Positions 1-6,889 of a stretch of 12,263 bases of DNA are shown here, in pieces. Source of the DNA: JBDLSO01 sp039799445 (lineage in GTDB: Bacteria > Patescibacteriota > Minisyncoccia > Phycocordibacterales > UBA5272). Both the position numbers and the translations under genes were made by a program. The stretch's first letter is position 1. Every line of letters starts with the position of its first letter. A model generated the notes under the pieces. It was not told the DNA's origin, did no database searches, and saw nothing but the letters and a program-made list of their open reading frames with translations. Where the stretch lies: positions 1 through 12,263 of the forward strand of contig JBDLSO010000016.1 of assembly GCA_039799445.1 (NCBI GenBank), in the 5' to 3' direction.

Positions 1-1167
1 TGGGTCCATATCCCAGAGTTCTACATGCTTCATCAGTTGCTCATATTTGTTGATACGTCTACCTCCAGAGAGCCACTCACGTCCACGGCAGATCAGGTCT
101 ACCCCCTCGTTGAATTGTGGATCAACTTCACTTGGAAATACATAAAATGGTTTTTGTCTTGTTGGATATCCGTAGACAAATACAAAGTCTGAACCCGTCT
201 CATTTTTAATAATCTCGCATATATCTATCTCATCTTGAGTAGAGAGGTCTTTGTCTCCTCTGTTGTCACGTCCGTAGGTTTCGAATATTTTTTGATGTGC
301 TTCTGTTAGTGAGAGTGTTGGTGTTTTCTCTAACATTGTCGGAAGTGTCGCCTCAAGAAGCTCTAGATCTTCACTATTTCTGCGTGCAACCTCAGAAAGA
401 ATAAAACGAATAGTTTCTTCTGCCATATCACGCACATCAGTCCAGCTGTCTATGAATCCCATCTCAGCATCAAGCGAAACGATTTCTGTGAGGTGACGAG
501 TCGTTGCACTTGGTTCTGCACGGAACACTTTGTTGACAGAGAATACTCTCTCAAAGACTGACATTGCGATTTGTTTGTATAGTTGTGGTGATTGCGAAAG
601 ATATGCCTTTTTGTCGAAATAGTTCACCTCAAACACTTCAGATCCTCCTTCTGCAACCGCTGGTGTGATGCTTGGTGCTTGAAATTCAAAAAACTTCTGG
701 GCTTTCATATACTCACGGAAAGAGTCAATCACTGTCTCGCTCACTCGCATGATTGCTTTGTTTTTTGGATGACGAAGTGAAAGCGATCTGTTGTCGAGCT
801 CTGTCACAAGGTCGAGATTGTACCCAGTCAGTGACATGTCAAATGGAAGTGGGGCTGCTTCTGCAAGAACCTCGATAGAAAGTATTTCAAGCTCAATAGT
901 ACCGTTCTGTACTCCTTCTTTGATGTTTCTTTCCGGTCTTTTGTTTACTTGTGCATGTACTGCTACCACCCACTCAGAGCGAAGAAGCTGCGCCACAGCG
1001 AGGGCGGCTTCTTGGTTTGGTAGTACTACCGCTTGTACTTTGCCGGTCATGTCTCTGATGTCGAGAAATACCATTTTACCTTGGTCGCGTCGGACATCTA
1101 TCCAGCCTTTTACTAATACTTCTTCTCCAATATGTTGTTCTAATTCATTTGTAAAAATTCTTTTCAT
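1..1167 (-). CDS. aspS: Aspartyl-tRNA synthetase, archaeal/eukaryotic type, 3' end outside window
   Basis: Class II aminoacyl-tRNA synthetase that charges tRNA with aspartate in the cytoplasm. 389 residues are visible and the reading frame runs open off the left edge, so the C-terminus, including class II motif 3, is missing. Residues 15-50 form the OB-fold anticodon-binding domain (VLVKGWIDVRRDQGKMVF). The catalytic domain follows, with the aspartate-type signature LSQSPQLYKQ (190-199), motif 2 FRAEPSATTRHLTE (215-228) and LSGGRRINKYEQL (366-378). LSQSPQLYKQ separates it from AsnRS. There is no bacterial GAD insertion between motifs 2 and 3, so this is the short archaeal-like form, often non-discriminating (also charging tRNA-Asn) in bacteria that have GatCAB; discrimination cannot be decided here. 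The ATG at 1167 has no Shine-Dalgarno, but an extended -10 sits 6 nt upstream. It lies downstream of trpS, separated by the trpS terminator. Confidence 0.93.
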   Translation of the reverse strand, partial: MKRIFTNELEQHIGEEVLVKGWIDVRRDQGKMVFLDIRDMTGKVQAVVLPNQEAALAVAQLLRSEWVVAVHAQVNKRPERNIKEGVQNGTIELEILSIEVLAEAAPLPFDMSLTGYNLDLVTELDNRSLSLRHPKNKAIMRVSETVIDSFREYMKAQKFFEFQAPSITPAVAEGGSEVFEVNYFDKKAYLSQSPQLYKQIAMSVFERVFSVNKVFRAEPSATTRHLTEIVSLDAEMGFIDSWTDVRDMAEETIRFILSEVARRNSEDLELLEATLPTMLEKTPTLSLTEAHQKIFETYGRDNRGDKDLSTQDEIDICEIIKNETGSDFVFVYGYPTRQKPFYVFPSEVDPQFNEGVDLICRGREWLSGGRRINKYEQLMKHVELWDMDP

Positions 1168-1173
1168 ATATAC

Positions 1174-1182
1174 ACTATATCA
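1174..1182 (-). promoter_or_regulatory. Extended -10 promoter of aspS (leaderless)
   Basis: On the minus strand TGATATAGT ends 6 nt before the aspS ATG, so initiation about 7 nt downstream of the hexamer falls on the start codon itself. No convincing -35 is visible. A second TATAAT lies further upstream at 1204-1209, inside the tail of the trpS terminator. Confidence 0.55.
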
Positions 1183-1202
1183 AATATATAATATATCTGC
1201 AT

Positions 1203-1242
1203 TATTATAAAAAGGTCATGAACTTTGCTTCATAACCTTTTT
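1203..1242 (-). terminator. Intrinsic terminator of trpS
   Basis: Arms 1209-1222 and 1229-1242 pair over 13 of 14 positions (a single C/A mismatch) around a 6-nt loop. On the minus strand the hairpin ends in TTTTTATAAT. It begins 4 nt after the trpS stop and separates trpS from aspS. Confidence 0.8.
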
Positions 1243-1246
1243 ACTT

Positions 1247-2314
1247 TTATTTCCCAAGTCCAGTTTGTGCCCTTACTTTTGTCATTGTTTCCTGCGCTTT
1301 GGCTCTAGCTTGCTCTGCACCCTTTGCGAGTATTGCTTCGACCTCACTTGGGTGAGCACGATAATACTCATACTTCTCTCTCATTGGTGCGGTGAAGTCT
1401 AGTATTGCAGCTAGTAGACTTTCCTTGGCTTCTTTGTAGCCATATCCCCCGTCTGTGAAGCGTGCTCGCAGTACTTTGTCCTCCTCAGGGGTTAAGAATA
1501 GTTTGTGTATCTGATATATATTATTTTCGTCTGGGTTCTTTGACTCTTCTGGACGCGCACTATCTGTGACAATACTCATCACTCTTTTTTTGATTTCCTC
1601 TGGCGTAGCAAATAGTGGTATGTGATTGTCATAACTTTTGCTCATCTTGCGGCCATCGATACCAGGGACTGTGGCAACTTCTTTTGGTGTAAAACTTTTT
1701 GGCATGGTGAACTGCTCTACTTTGTAAGCACGATTGTATTTACCTGCTATCTCTCGAGCAATTTCAAGATGTTGTTCTTGGTCTTTTCCTACTGGGACAA
1801 CATCGGCATTGTACATAAGTATATCCGCCGCCATCAGGACTGGGTAAGTGAATAGCCCTGAATTGATTTTCTTTATTTCTGAAATATTTAAGTAATCATA
1901 CATTTCATTAAACTCATTATCTGTATTTACAACTTCGAATTCTCCAGTTTTTATATCATATCTGGCTGTTTTACTTTTAAACGAGTGTGCCAACATCAGC
2001 ATTGGCATCGGGGTCACTGTGTTGAGTATCCAACTCAGTTCTGTATGCTCGGGTACATCAGACTGCTTGAAAAAAATTACCTTCTCAGAATCTAGTCCAC
2101 ACGCCAAATATACACATGCGGCATCAAATGTATTTGCAAGCCGCGCAGAGCTATCCATGAGACTAGTCATTGAATGATAGTCAGCGATGAATATATATGC
2201 ATTATACTCTCCGCTATTGCCGAGTTCTATATTTTGCTTGATTGCACCAAAATAGTTCCCGATATGGAGTCTACCGCTTGATTGAACCCCTGAAACTAAT
2301 ACTTTTTTCTTCAT
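1247..2314 (-). CDS. trpS: Tryptophanyl-tRNA synthetase
   Basis: Class I aminoacyl-tRNA synthetase that attaches tryptophan to tRNA-Trp; cytoplasmic homodimer in known members. 355 residues. The HIGH-type motif is HIGN at 17-20 (GRLHIGNYFGA) and the KMSKS loop is at 223-227 (GIDGRKMSKSYDN). The Trp-pocket block PVLMAADILMYNADVVPVG (158-176) followed by DQEQHLEIAREIAGKYN is diagnostic of TrpRS rather than TyrRS. Between SFKSKTAR and GLFTYP (about 118-152) lie roughly 30 residues more than I recall for the Bacillus-type enzyme, an apparent lineage insertion close to the active site. The ATG at 2314 has no Shine-Dalgarno; a TATACT box ends 6 nt upstream, predicting a leaderless transcript. It ends in its own terminator before aspS. 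Confidence 0.97.
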   Translation of the reverse strand: MKKKVLVSGVQSSGRLHIGNYFGAIKQNIELGNSGEYNAYIFIADYHSMTSLMDSSARLANTFDAACVYLACGLDSEKVIFFKQSDVPEHTELSWILNTVTPMPMLMLAHSFKSKTARYDIKTGEFEVVNTDNEFNEMYDYLNISEIKKINSGLFTYPVLMAADILMYNADVVPVGKDQEQHLEIAREIAGKYNRAYKVEQFTMPKSFTPKEVATVPGIDGRKMSKSYDNHIPLFATPEEIKKRVMSIVTDSARPEESKNPDENNIYQIHKLFLTPEEDKVLRARFTDGGYGYKEAKESLLAAILDFTAPMREKYEYYRAHPSEVEAILAKGAEQARAKAQETMTKVRAQTGLGK

Positions 2315-2320
2315 TGATTT

Positions 2321-2326
2321 AGTATA
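2321..2326 (-). promoter_or_regulatory. -10 box of trpS (leaderless)
   Basis: TATACT on the minus strand, 6 nt before the trpS ATG, preceded by GGC rather than the TGn seen at the other promoters here. The T-run of the Nudix terminator occupies the -35 position. Confidence 0.45.
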
Positions 2327-2340
2327 GCCGAAAAAGTGAT

Positions 2341-2379
2341 ATAAAAAAAGCTCTTAATTCATTTAAGTATTAAGAGCTT
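2341..2379 (-). terminator. Intrinsic terminator overlapping the Nudix gene stop codon
   Basis: A perfect 11-bp stem (2348-2358 with 2369-2379, AAGCTCTTAAT and its complement) is followed on the minus strand by seven T. The 10-nt loop contains the TGA stop of the Nudix gene, so the last codons (NKLLILK) are encoded in the upstream arm and loop. Confidence 0.88.
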
Positions 2380-2808
2380 ATTGTAGTTCAAGTAATGATC
2401 AAGTAAACTGCGTAATGGTGAGTATCCTCGATCAATCAGATCAAGCCAAACTTCTTTAGGATGGAGAAAGGTTACTTCCCTTTCTTTTACCTGCCGACAC
2501 CAGGTTACACTTTGTGCATCAAGATACACAATAAAAGCAACCCATGAATACAATACCCCTTTTCGAGATTCTCCAAACTCAGAATAAATATCTTTAAATT
2601 GTGACAAATTACTGATGAAGAGACCTGTCTCTTCATATAATCCTCTCTGAGCTGTCATTCGCTCAGATAAAAATGTATCTTCCATATCAGACTCATGGTC
2701 GTAGCTTGGTATATCATGCTTTCCCCTATCGTTCAGGAATAAAGCTCTCCCGTCTGGTAAAATAGCCAATACACACACGCGTGTAGTATATGGAATATTT
2801 ACGGTCAT
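2359..2808 (-). CDS. Nudix hydrolase-like protein with degenerate Nudix box
   Basis: 149 residues, probably cytoplasmic. The overall pattern is that of a Nudix fold: an N-terminal strand TRVCVLAILPDGRALFLNDRG (9-29), a Nudix-box-like helix AQRGLYEETGLFI (53-65), and later strands LYSWVAFIVYLD (86-97). The canonical box ends REUxEExGU; here it reads R55-G-L-Y-E59-E60-T-G-L, so the first Glu of RE is Gly while the metal-binding EE pair is kept. The glycine that opens the box and its partner Glu are not in register. Catalysis on nucleoside diphosphate derivatives is therefore uncertain. I chose the ATG at 2808 because AGGAGGG lies 4 nt upstream of it; an in-frame ATG at 2829 would add 7 residues but has no ribosome binding site. 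It follows mnmA closely with no terminator between, so read-through from mnmA is possible. Confidence 0.8.
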   Translation of the reverse strand: MTVNIPYTTRVCVLAILPDGRALFLNDRGKHDIPSYDHESDMEDTFLSERMTAQRGLYEETGLFISNLSQFKDIYSEFGESRKGVLYSWVAFIVYLDAQSVTWCRQVKEREVTFLHPKEVWLDLIDRGYSPLRSLLDHYLNYNKLLILK

Positions 2809-2812
2809 TTTT

Positions 2813-2819
2813 CCCTCCT
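2813..2819 (-). promoter_or_regulatory. Strong ribosome binding site that fixes the Nudix start
   Basis: AGGAGGG on the minus strand, 4 nt before the ATG at 2808. It is one of only two strong Shine-Dalgarno sequences in the window and argues against the upstream ATG at 2829. Confidence 0.7.
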
Positions 2820-2832
2820 GCTGTCTCATACA

Positions 2833-2851
2833 ACTATACTCATCTATACCA
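2833..2851 (-). promoter_or_regulatory. Promoter region of the Nudix gene
   Basis: The minus strand holds an extended -10, TGGTATAGA (2843-2851), and a second TATAGT (2833-2838). The predicted 5' ends, near 2836 or 2826, give a leader of roughly 20-30 nt that includes the Shine-Dalgarno. Which box is used cannot be decided. Confidence 0.4.
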
Positions 2852-2862
2852 TAAAAATCAAG

Positions 2863-3948
2863 TTACACTATCACCCCACCACCGAGTAGTATTTCACCGT
2901 CATATAGTACAAGTGATTGTCCACTACTAGCTGTTGCGTCGATTGTATCGAGTACTATTGTCGCTGTATCTGCTTGTATTTTTTCTATTTTACACGGAAG
3001 TTCGATACCATGGTAGCGAATGCGGGCGGTATATCTTCTATCACTATTTGGAATGTGTGTTATCCAGTTGGTCTGTTTCAAATTGAGTATGTGTTTTGTC
3101 TGTGAATAATAATCCTTGTTTTCGGATACTGTTATTGTATTGTACGTGATGTCTTTTGCGACAATATAGAGAGGTGCATCACTGGTGCCTTTGCTGTCAA
3201 TTGTGAATCCATGCCTCTCACCTAAGGTAAAGAAAAATGCTCCATCGTGATGCCCGATACGTACGCCTTGTGTATCAAGTACATCACCTGGTTTACTCTG
3301 TATATATTCTTTCAGAAAATCTTTGATATCGAGTTTGCCGATGAAGCAAAGCCCTTGACTATCTTTTTTCATGGCAGTATAGAGTCCAGCTTCTTCGGCT
3401 ATCTTTCTAACTTCTTTTTTGGTGAGATGTCCTATCGGAAACAAAATATGGGCAAGCTTATCTTGCGATAAAGTCCATAGGAAATAACCTTGGTCTTTTT
3501 CAATATCACCACTTGCAACAATTTGATATTGTTCTGTTTCTTTGTTCCAAATATTTTGCGTATAATGCCCTGTCGCCACATACTCTACTCCTTGCTCTCG
3601 AGCATAGTCTAGGAAAGCACCAAACTTGACATACTGATTGCAGCAGACATCTGGATTGGGGGTATTGCCTGCTTTATACTCGCGTATCATATAGTCTATC
3701 ACCTCGCGTTTGTATTCTGCTTCAAGATCAAGCGTGATAAATGGAATATCTAGCTGTGCTGCGACACGCATCGCATCTAGCCTATCTTCTTTCCACGTGC
3801 ATTCGATACCCTCTGGTTGCCACACTTTGATAAATACTCCTGTAACATCGTAACCTTGTTGTTGTAGCAGATATGCAGAAACAGACGAGTCCACTCCACC
3901 CGACATTCCAACATATACTTTTTTATTTTTGTGTAATGACTCCCCCAT
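2863..3948 (-). CDS. mnmA: tRNA-specific 2-thiouridylase MnmA
   Basis: Makes 2-thiouridine at wobble position 34 of tRNAs for Lys, Glu and Gln, using ATP and relayed sulfur; cytoplasmic. From the chosen start it has 361 residues, close to the family norm. The N-terminal PP-loop is SGGVDSS (16-22). The catalytic cysteine lies in NPDVCCNQYVKFGAF; the second of the two Cys (103) aligns with the conserved one. The partner cysteine is in KKDSQGLCFIG (201). GHYT and EKDQGYFLW are further family blocks, and a C-terminal beta-barrel region ends DGEILLGGG. I prefer the ATG at 3948: an extended -10 ends only 3 nt before the upstream ATG at 3969, so a transcript would start inside that codon, while 3948 has AGGA close upstream and fits the usual N-terminal length. 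The longer 368-residue form from 3969 remains possible. Confidence 0.95.
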   Translation of the reverse strand: MGESLHKNKKVYVGMSGGVDSSVSAYLLQQQGYDVTGVFIKVWQPEGIECTWKEDRLDAMRVAAQLDIPFITLDLEAEYKREVIDYMIREYKAGNTPNPDVCCNQYVKFGAFLDYAREQGVEYVATGHYTQNIWNKETEQYQIVASGDIEKDQGYFLWTLSQDKLAHILFPIGHLTKKEVRKIAEEAGLYTAMKKDSQGLCFIGKLDIKDFLKEYIQSKPGDVLDTQGVRIGHHDGAFFFTLGERHGFTIDSKGTSDAPLYIVAKDITYNTITVSENKDYYSQTKHILNLKQTNWITHIPNSDRRYTARIRYHGIELPCKIEKIQADTATIVLDTIDATASSGQSLVLYDGEILLGGGVIV

Positions 3949-3972
3949 AATTCCTAATTGATTATTCATAAT

Positions 3973-3981
3973 TCTATAACA
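3973..3981 (-). promoter_or_regulatory. Extended -10 promoter of mnmA
   Basis: TGTTATAGA on the minus strand, predicted initiation near 3966. Its upstream bases are shared with the 3' arm of the preceding terminator hairpin (3978-4011), so termination of one gene and initiation of the next overlap. Confidence 0.5.
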
Positions 3982-4011
3982 AGGGTTACCCTTACAAGGG
4001 TAACCCTTGTT
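3978..4011 (-). terminator. Hairpin terminator between exonuclease gene and mnmA
   Basis: A near-perfect stem of about 15 bp pairs 3978-3992 with 3997-4011 (AAGGGTTACCCT against AGGGTAACCCTT) around a 4-nt loop, starting 7 nt after the exonuclease stop. The minus-strand tail TTGTTATAG is a weak U-tract, while the opposite strand has a better T-run, so it may terminate in both directions. Confidence 0.65.
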
Positions 4012-4018
4012 TTTGTTA

Positions 4019-4570
4019 TTATGCTTGCATCATTTTTTTATATACTTCATAGAGTGCACGAGTATCTGCGAGTGCTGTATGGGCTTTGGTATTTTCTATC
4101 TTAAATAGCTCACACAATGCGCGCAATGAGAACTTTTGTGCTTGAGGTACGTCATATAGCCTCGCGAACGCCATCGAGATGGTATCTATTTTGTGAAAAT
4201 GAAATGTATTCTCAATCCCATAGCGTTCGAAACTTTTAGCTACAAAAGCATGATCAAATGTAATATTGTGAGAAACCATATTGCACCCTGCAACTTTCTT
4301 GGCGATATGTTCCCAGGCATTCTTTGGGTCTATTGCAAAAATCCAGTCGTCTTCGTTGTATCCATTGATACGTAGTGCTTGCTCCTCGGCACGCTCAATA
4401 GCTGCTGGCTTTATTTTCATCTCAAATTCTTCAATGATTTCAAGCTGTGGCCCTCGGCCTGGTCTCTCTACTTGACGCGCTATAATACAGGCAAATTCTA
4501 TCACTTCGTGCTGATCGGGGTTGAGTCCGGTTGTTTCAGTGTCTATAAATGCGAGGTTGTGCGTTTTCAT
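4019..4570 (-). CDS. DEDDh-family 3'-5' exonuclease (DnaQ/RNase T-like)
   Basis: 183 residues forming a single exonuclease domain. Exo I is FIDTETTGL with D10 and E12; Exo II is HNITFDHAF with D106; Exo III is the DEDDh form HTALADTRAL with H164 and D169. All metal-binding acids and the general-base histidine are present, so two-metal-ion removal of nucleotides from the 3' end of DNA or RNA is expected. It could be the proofreading epsilon subunit of DNA polymerase III or a stand-alone repair or RNA-processing nuclease; the stretch between Exo I and II (QLEIIEEFEMKIKP, INGYNEDD) is ordinary for DnaQ-like proteins and does not decide. It starts 25 nt after the mltG stop and has its own extended -10, so it can be expressed both by read-through and independently. 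No Shine-Dalgarno is visible. Confidence 0.92.
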   Translation of the reverse strand: MKTHNLAFIDTETTGLNPDQHEVIEFACIIARQVERPGRGPQLEIIEEFEMKIKPAAIERAEEQALRINGYNEDDWIFAIDPKNAWEHIAKKVAGCNMVSHNITFDHAFVAKSFERYGIENTFHFHKIDTISMAFARLYDVPQAQKFSLRALCELFKIENTKAHTALADTRALYEVYKKMMQA

Positions 4571-4577
4571 ACAGAGA

Positions 4578-4586
4578 AGTATAGCA
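4578..4586 (-). promoter_or_regulatory. Extended -10 promoter of the exonuclease gene (leaderless)
   Basis: TGCTATACT on the minus strand ends 7 nt before the ATG at 4570, so the predicted start is at or one base before the codon. It lies in the short mltG-exonuclease gap; a loose TTTAAA is present near the -35 position. Confidence 0.55.
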
Positions 4587-4595
4587 TGAACAGTG

Positions 4596-5609
4596 CTATT
4601 TTAAATACAGCGCTTTATTTCGCACATGCTCATCAAAAGTTTTGGCATAGTGAAATCTACCATCAGTGCCAGTAAGATAATAGAGGTATGAAGAAGGAAT
4701 CGGACTCAGTGCTGCTTGCAGAGATACAAGCCCTGGACTTGAAATAGGTCCTGGTGGGAGTCCGCGATTCAAATATGTATTGTACTCTGATTCTATTGTA
4801 AGCTCACTAAAATACACCCTTGTAGCTTCACCTTTGATGTAGTTGATAGTCGCGTCTACTTGAAGCGGCATATTCTGTTTGAGACGATTGAGTAGTATAC
4901 CTGCAATCATTTTTTTATCTTGTAGTGTTTTTCCTTCTTCTTCGAGTAGTGATGCCAATATAATCATTTGCTTTTTCTCTATTTCACTAAGCGAAAGTTC
5001 AGCCCATATGGGATCTACTTTTTCTGAAAATGTATTCCTCATCTTCTCTACAATATGCTCTTTGCTTATATCTTGATAAAAAAAGTATGTATCGGGGAAC
5101 AAATAGCCTTCGTATTTTTGTGCATATTCTACAAAATCATCAGCACGTATTTGTGGGAATCTACTTTCTACTAGTGTAGCGACCTGTCGTACTGTTTTTC
5201 CCTCTGGAATAGTGAGCTTTATTTTTGTTTGATTGAAATCCCCTTCGACAAATCTATGAGCAAGAGCGCCGACACTCAGTGGCATATCAAAATAGTATTG
5301 TCCGGCAGGAATATCATGTTCCCTACCAGATAATTTAAGAAATATTTTGAATATTACTGGTGAGTTAATATATTGTTTGGCATATAACTCATCTATGAGC
5401 ATGGTCACCGTTTGGTCTGTGCTCAATACAACAGTAGATGGAACTGGAAAACTTTTTGGTGGTTGCAAAGTGATATATAAGGCAACAAAAAGTAGTATCA
5501 CTATAAGTACCGCACCTATGAGTGAGATTGGATATAGAATTGAGGTTTTTGTGTTCTCTACTGCTAGTTCTGTATTTTCTTGTAGTTGCGGTTTCTCTAA
5601 CTCTTGCAT
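4596..5609 (-). CDS. mltG: Endolytic murein transglycosylase MltG (YceG-like)
   Basis: Cleaves nascent peptidoglycan glycan strands and so helps set their length; anchored in the cytoplasmic membrane with the catalytic domain outside. 337 residues. A short cytoplasmic tail is followed by one transmembrane helix (about 24-46, LYPISLIGAVLIVILLF). The YceG domain shows EGYLFPDTY (167-175), ASLLEEEGK (219-227) with the probable catalytic Glu at 223, IAGILLNRL...MPLQVDATINY (235-257), and GLPPGPISSPGLVSLQAALSP (283-303). The C-terminus GRFHYAKTFDEHVRNK matches the family's usual end. The ATG at 5609 begins 1 nt after the stop of the upstream gene, so the two are very likely co-transcribed and possibly translationally coupled; no Shine-Dalgarno is seen. 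A CPR cell making this enzyme implies a peptidoglycan wall. Confidence 0.96.
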   Translation of the reverse strand: MQELEKPQLQENTELAVENTKTSILYPISLIGAVLIVILLFVALYITLQPPKSFPVPSTVVLSTDQTVTMLIDELYAKQYINSPVIFKIFLKLSGREHDIPAGQYYFDMPLSVGALAHRFVEGDFNQTKIKLTIPEGKTVRQVATLVESRFPQIRADDFVEYAQKYEGYLFPDTYFFYQDISKEHIVEKMRNTFSEKVDPIWAELSLSEIEKKQMIILASLLEEEGKTLQDKKMIAGILLNRLKQNMPLQVDATINYIKGEATRVYFSELTIESEYNTYLNRGLPPGPISSPGLVSLQAALSPIPSSYLYYLTGTDGRFHYAKTFDEHVRNKALYLK

Positions 5610-5610
5610 A

Positions 5611-6858
5611 TTAAATTGGAAGATTGGTTGGTGCTTCTGACTTGGTAGAAGTGATACGTTTGAACGTTGGTGTACCTGCGACTTTGCCTGGGAAGTGATA
5701 CAGTGTGGCCAGCTCTTCAGTATTTAATACAAAACTACTTTTGCCGTGTTTCCATTCTTTAAAGTTAAGCCCGTGTCTCAAGAAATAATCAAATCTGTGT
5801 TCTAACTCATACATAAAACTGAATCCATCAAATTGATCATAGTATTCTCCATAAGTTCGTAATACATATTTTTTGAACATGTATTCTTTTTTGTGTATCA
5901 GTTTACTGCCTGCTGTGTTGTCTTGCCACGGGAAAGAAAACGATGTATCGTCTTGGGGCTTAAAGCCGTTGAGACTTGGACTTCCGAAAGGCTTGAGCAT
6001 ACCCATAAATGAAGGTATTTTTGCGCTATCAAATACTTCATTTGGAGCCAAATACATACCTCGTATAAATACCTCAAAACCATTTTTTGTAGCGCTACGC
6101 TCTATTGCTTTGATAATGTCTTTTTCTCCTTGTGTGAGCTTGGCTTCTGTAAAGAGTTTTGCTTCGTCTGCGTCTTTTGCATCTTTACGCATCATCATCT
6201 TTGCAACGGCATCTTTGGCTTCTTTTTTCCATTCTTTTTGTTTGTCAGCCCGTATCAATATCTGATACCACACTTCTTCTTGCCCTTTGAGTGATCCCAT
6301 GAATTCAAGCATTGGAGTGATTGGATCAGTTTTGTATTCTTCTTTTGGATCTTTGTCTAGTCCGTAGTCAATATATGTCTTGATTGGATAATAGTCCTCT
6401 TTTGATAAGACGAAGTTTGAGCCCATGATGTTGATGTCTTTAGCATCATATCTGATTCGATTGGTATAATCTTCTACTTCCAATATTTCAATACCTGGGT
6501 ATTGAGCATATATATATGATTCGATGATGTTTTTGAATTTTTTGGGAGTTCTGATAAAAAAATGTATATCACCACCGAACGACGCTATCTCGAGTGAAAA
6601 CCAACTGAGCATATTGCCTTTGCGATATTTGTCCCACCATGTACTAATACCTCCGGGTTGTTGAAATGCTTCCAATACCGACTCCATAGCAATAGGAGAT
6701 TTTGTTATTTCTCTGGGTAGTTTAATTTCCAGTGTAATCCAAGAGATGTTTTTGATAAACTCAGCGCGTTTGTATTTGAGCCATTGAGCAAAAGTCATCT
6801 GTGCAAAAAGATACAGAAGCCAGCCAAATAAAATTGTTTGTGCAATATAAAATAGCAT
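5611..6858 (-). CDS. Membrane-anchored protein of unknown function (CPR-type, DUF8128-like)
   Basis: 415 residues with one N-terminal hydrophobic segment (about 3-21) followed by a large soluble part. Visible blocks are a WWDKYRKGNMLSWFSLEIAS region (74-93), FFIRTPKKFKNIIESYIYAQYPG (100-122), a lysine-rich helical stretch (205-255), and near the C-terminus NTEELATLYHFPG (379-391) before a final PTNLPI. From memory, this C-terminal block and ending recur in a Patescibacteria family (which I believe is named DUF8128) often found near type IV secretion or pilus-like ATPase genes; I could not check this and no such ATPase is in the window. It is 1 nt from mltG, suggesting an envelope role. Transcription probably starts at the extended -10 just upstream, after the secF terminator. 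No enzymatic motif is recognised. Confidence 0.8.
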   Translation of the reverse strand: MLFYIAQTILFGWLLYLFAQMTFAQWLKYKRAEFIKNISWITLEIKLPREITKSPIAMESVLEAFQQPGGISTWWDKYRKGNMLSWFSLEIASFGGDIHFFIRTPKKFKNIIESYIYAQYPGIEILEVEDYTNRIRYDAKDINIMGSNFVLSKEDYYPIKTYIDYGLDKDPKEEYKTDPITPMLEFMGSLKGQEEVWYQILIRADKQKEWKKEAKDAVAKMMMRKDAKDADEAKLFTEAKLTQGEKDIIKAIERSATKNGFEVFIRGMYLAPNEVFDSAKIPSFMGMLKPFGSPSLNGFKPQDDTSFSFPWQDNTAGSKLIHKKEYMFKKYVLRTYGEYYDQFDGFSFMYELEHRFDYFLRHGLNFKEWKHGKSSFVLNTEELATLYHFPGKVAGTPTFKRITSTKSEAPTNLPI

Positions 6859-6869
6859 ATGTTATATGT

Positions 6870-6878
6870 AGTATATCA
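6870..6878 (-). promoter_or_regulatory. Extended -10 promoter of the membrane protein-mltG operon
   Basis: TGATATACT on the minus strand, 11 nt before the ATG at 6858, predicting a leader of about 5 nt. An alternative TATAAT lies in the terminator arm upstream (6896-6901 region) and would give a leader of about 30 nt. Confidence 0.5.
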
Positions 6879-6889
6879 TATTTAGTGCG

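Noticed and set aside
791..1210. Open frame of 139 codons on the plus strand
   Set aside because: Lies antisense to aspS; low-complexity Ser/Thr-rich translation with no domain, no promoter or ribosome binding site.
2359..2361. Recoding of TGA as glycine (code 25)
   Set aside because: The TGA sits in a terminator loop at a natural protein end, and no other gene in the window contains an in-frame TGA.
5873..6265. Open frame of 130 codons on the plus strand
   Set aside because: Antisense shadow of the membrane-anchored protein gene; serine-rich, no initiation signals.
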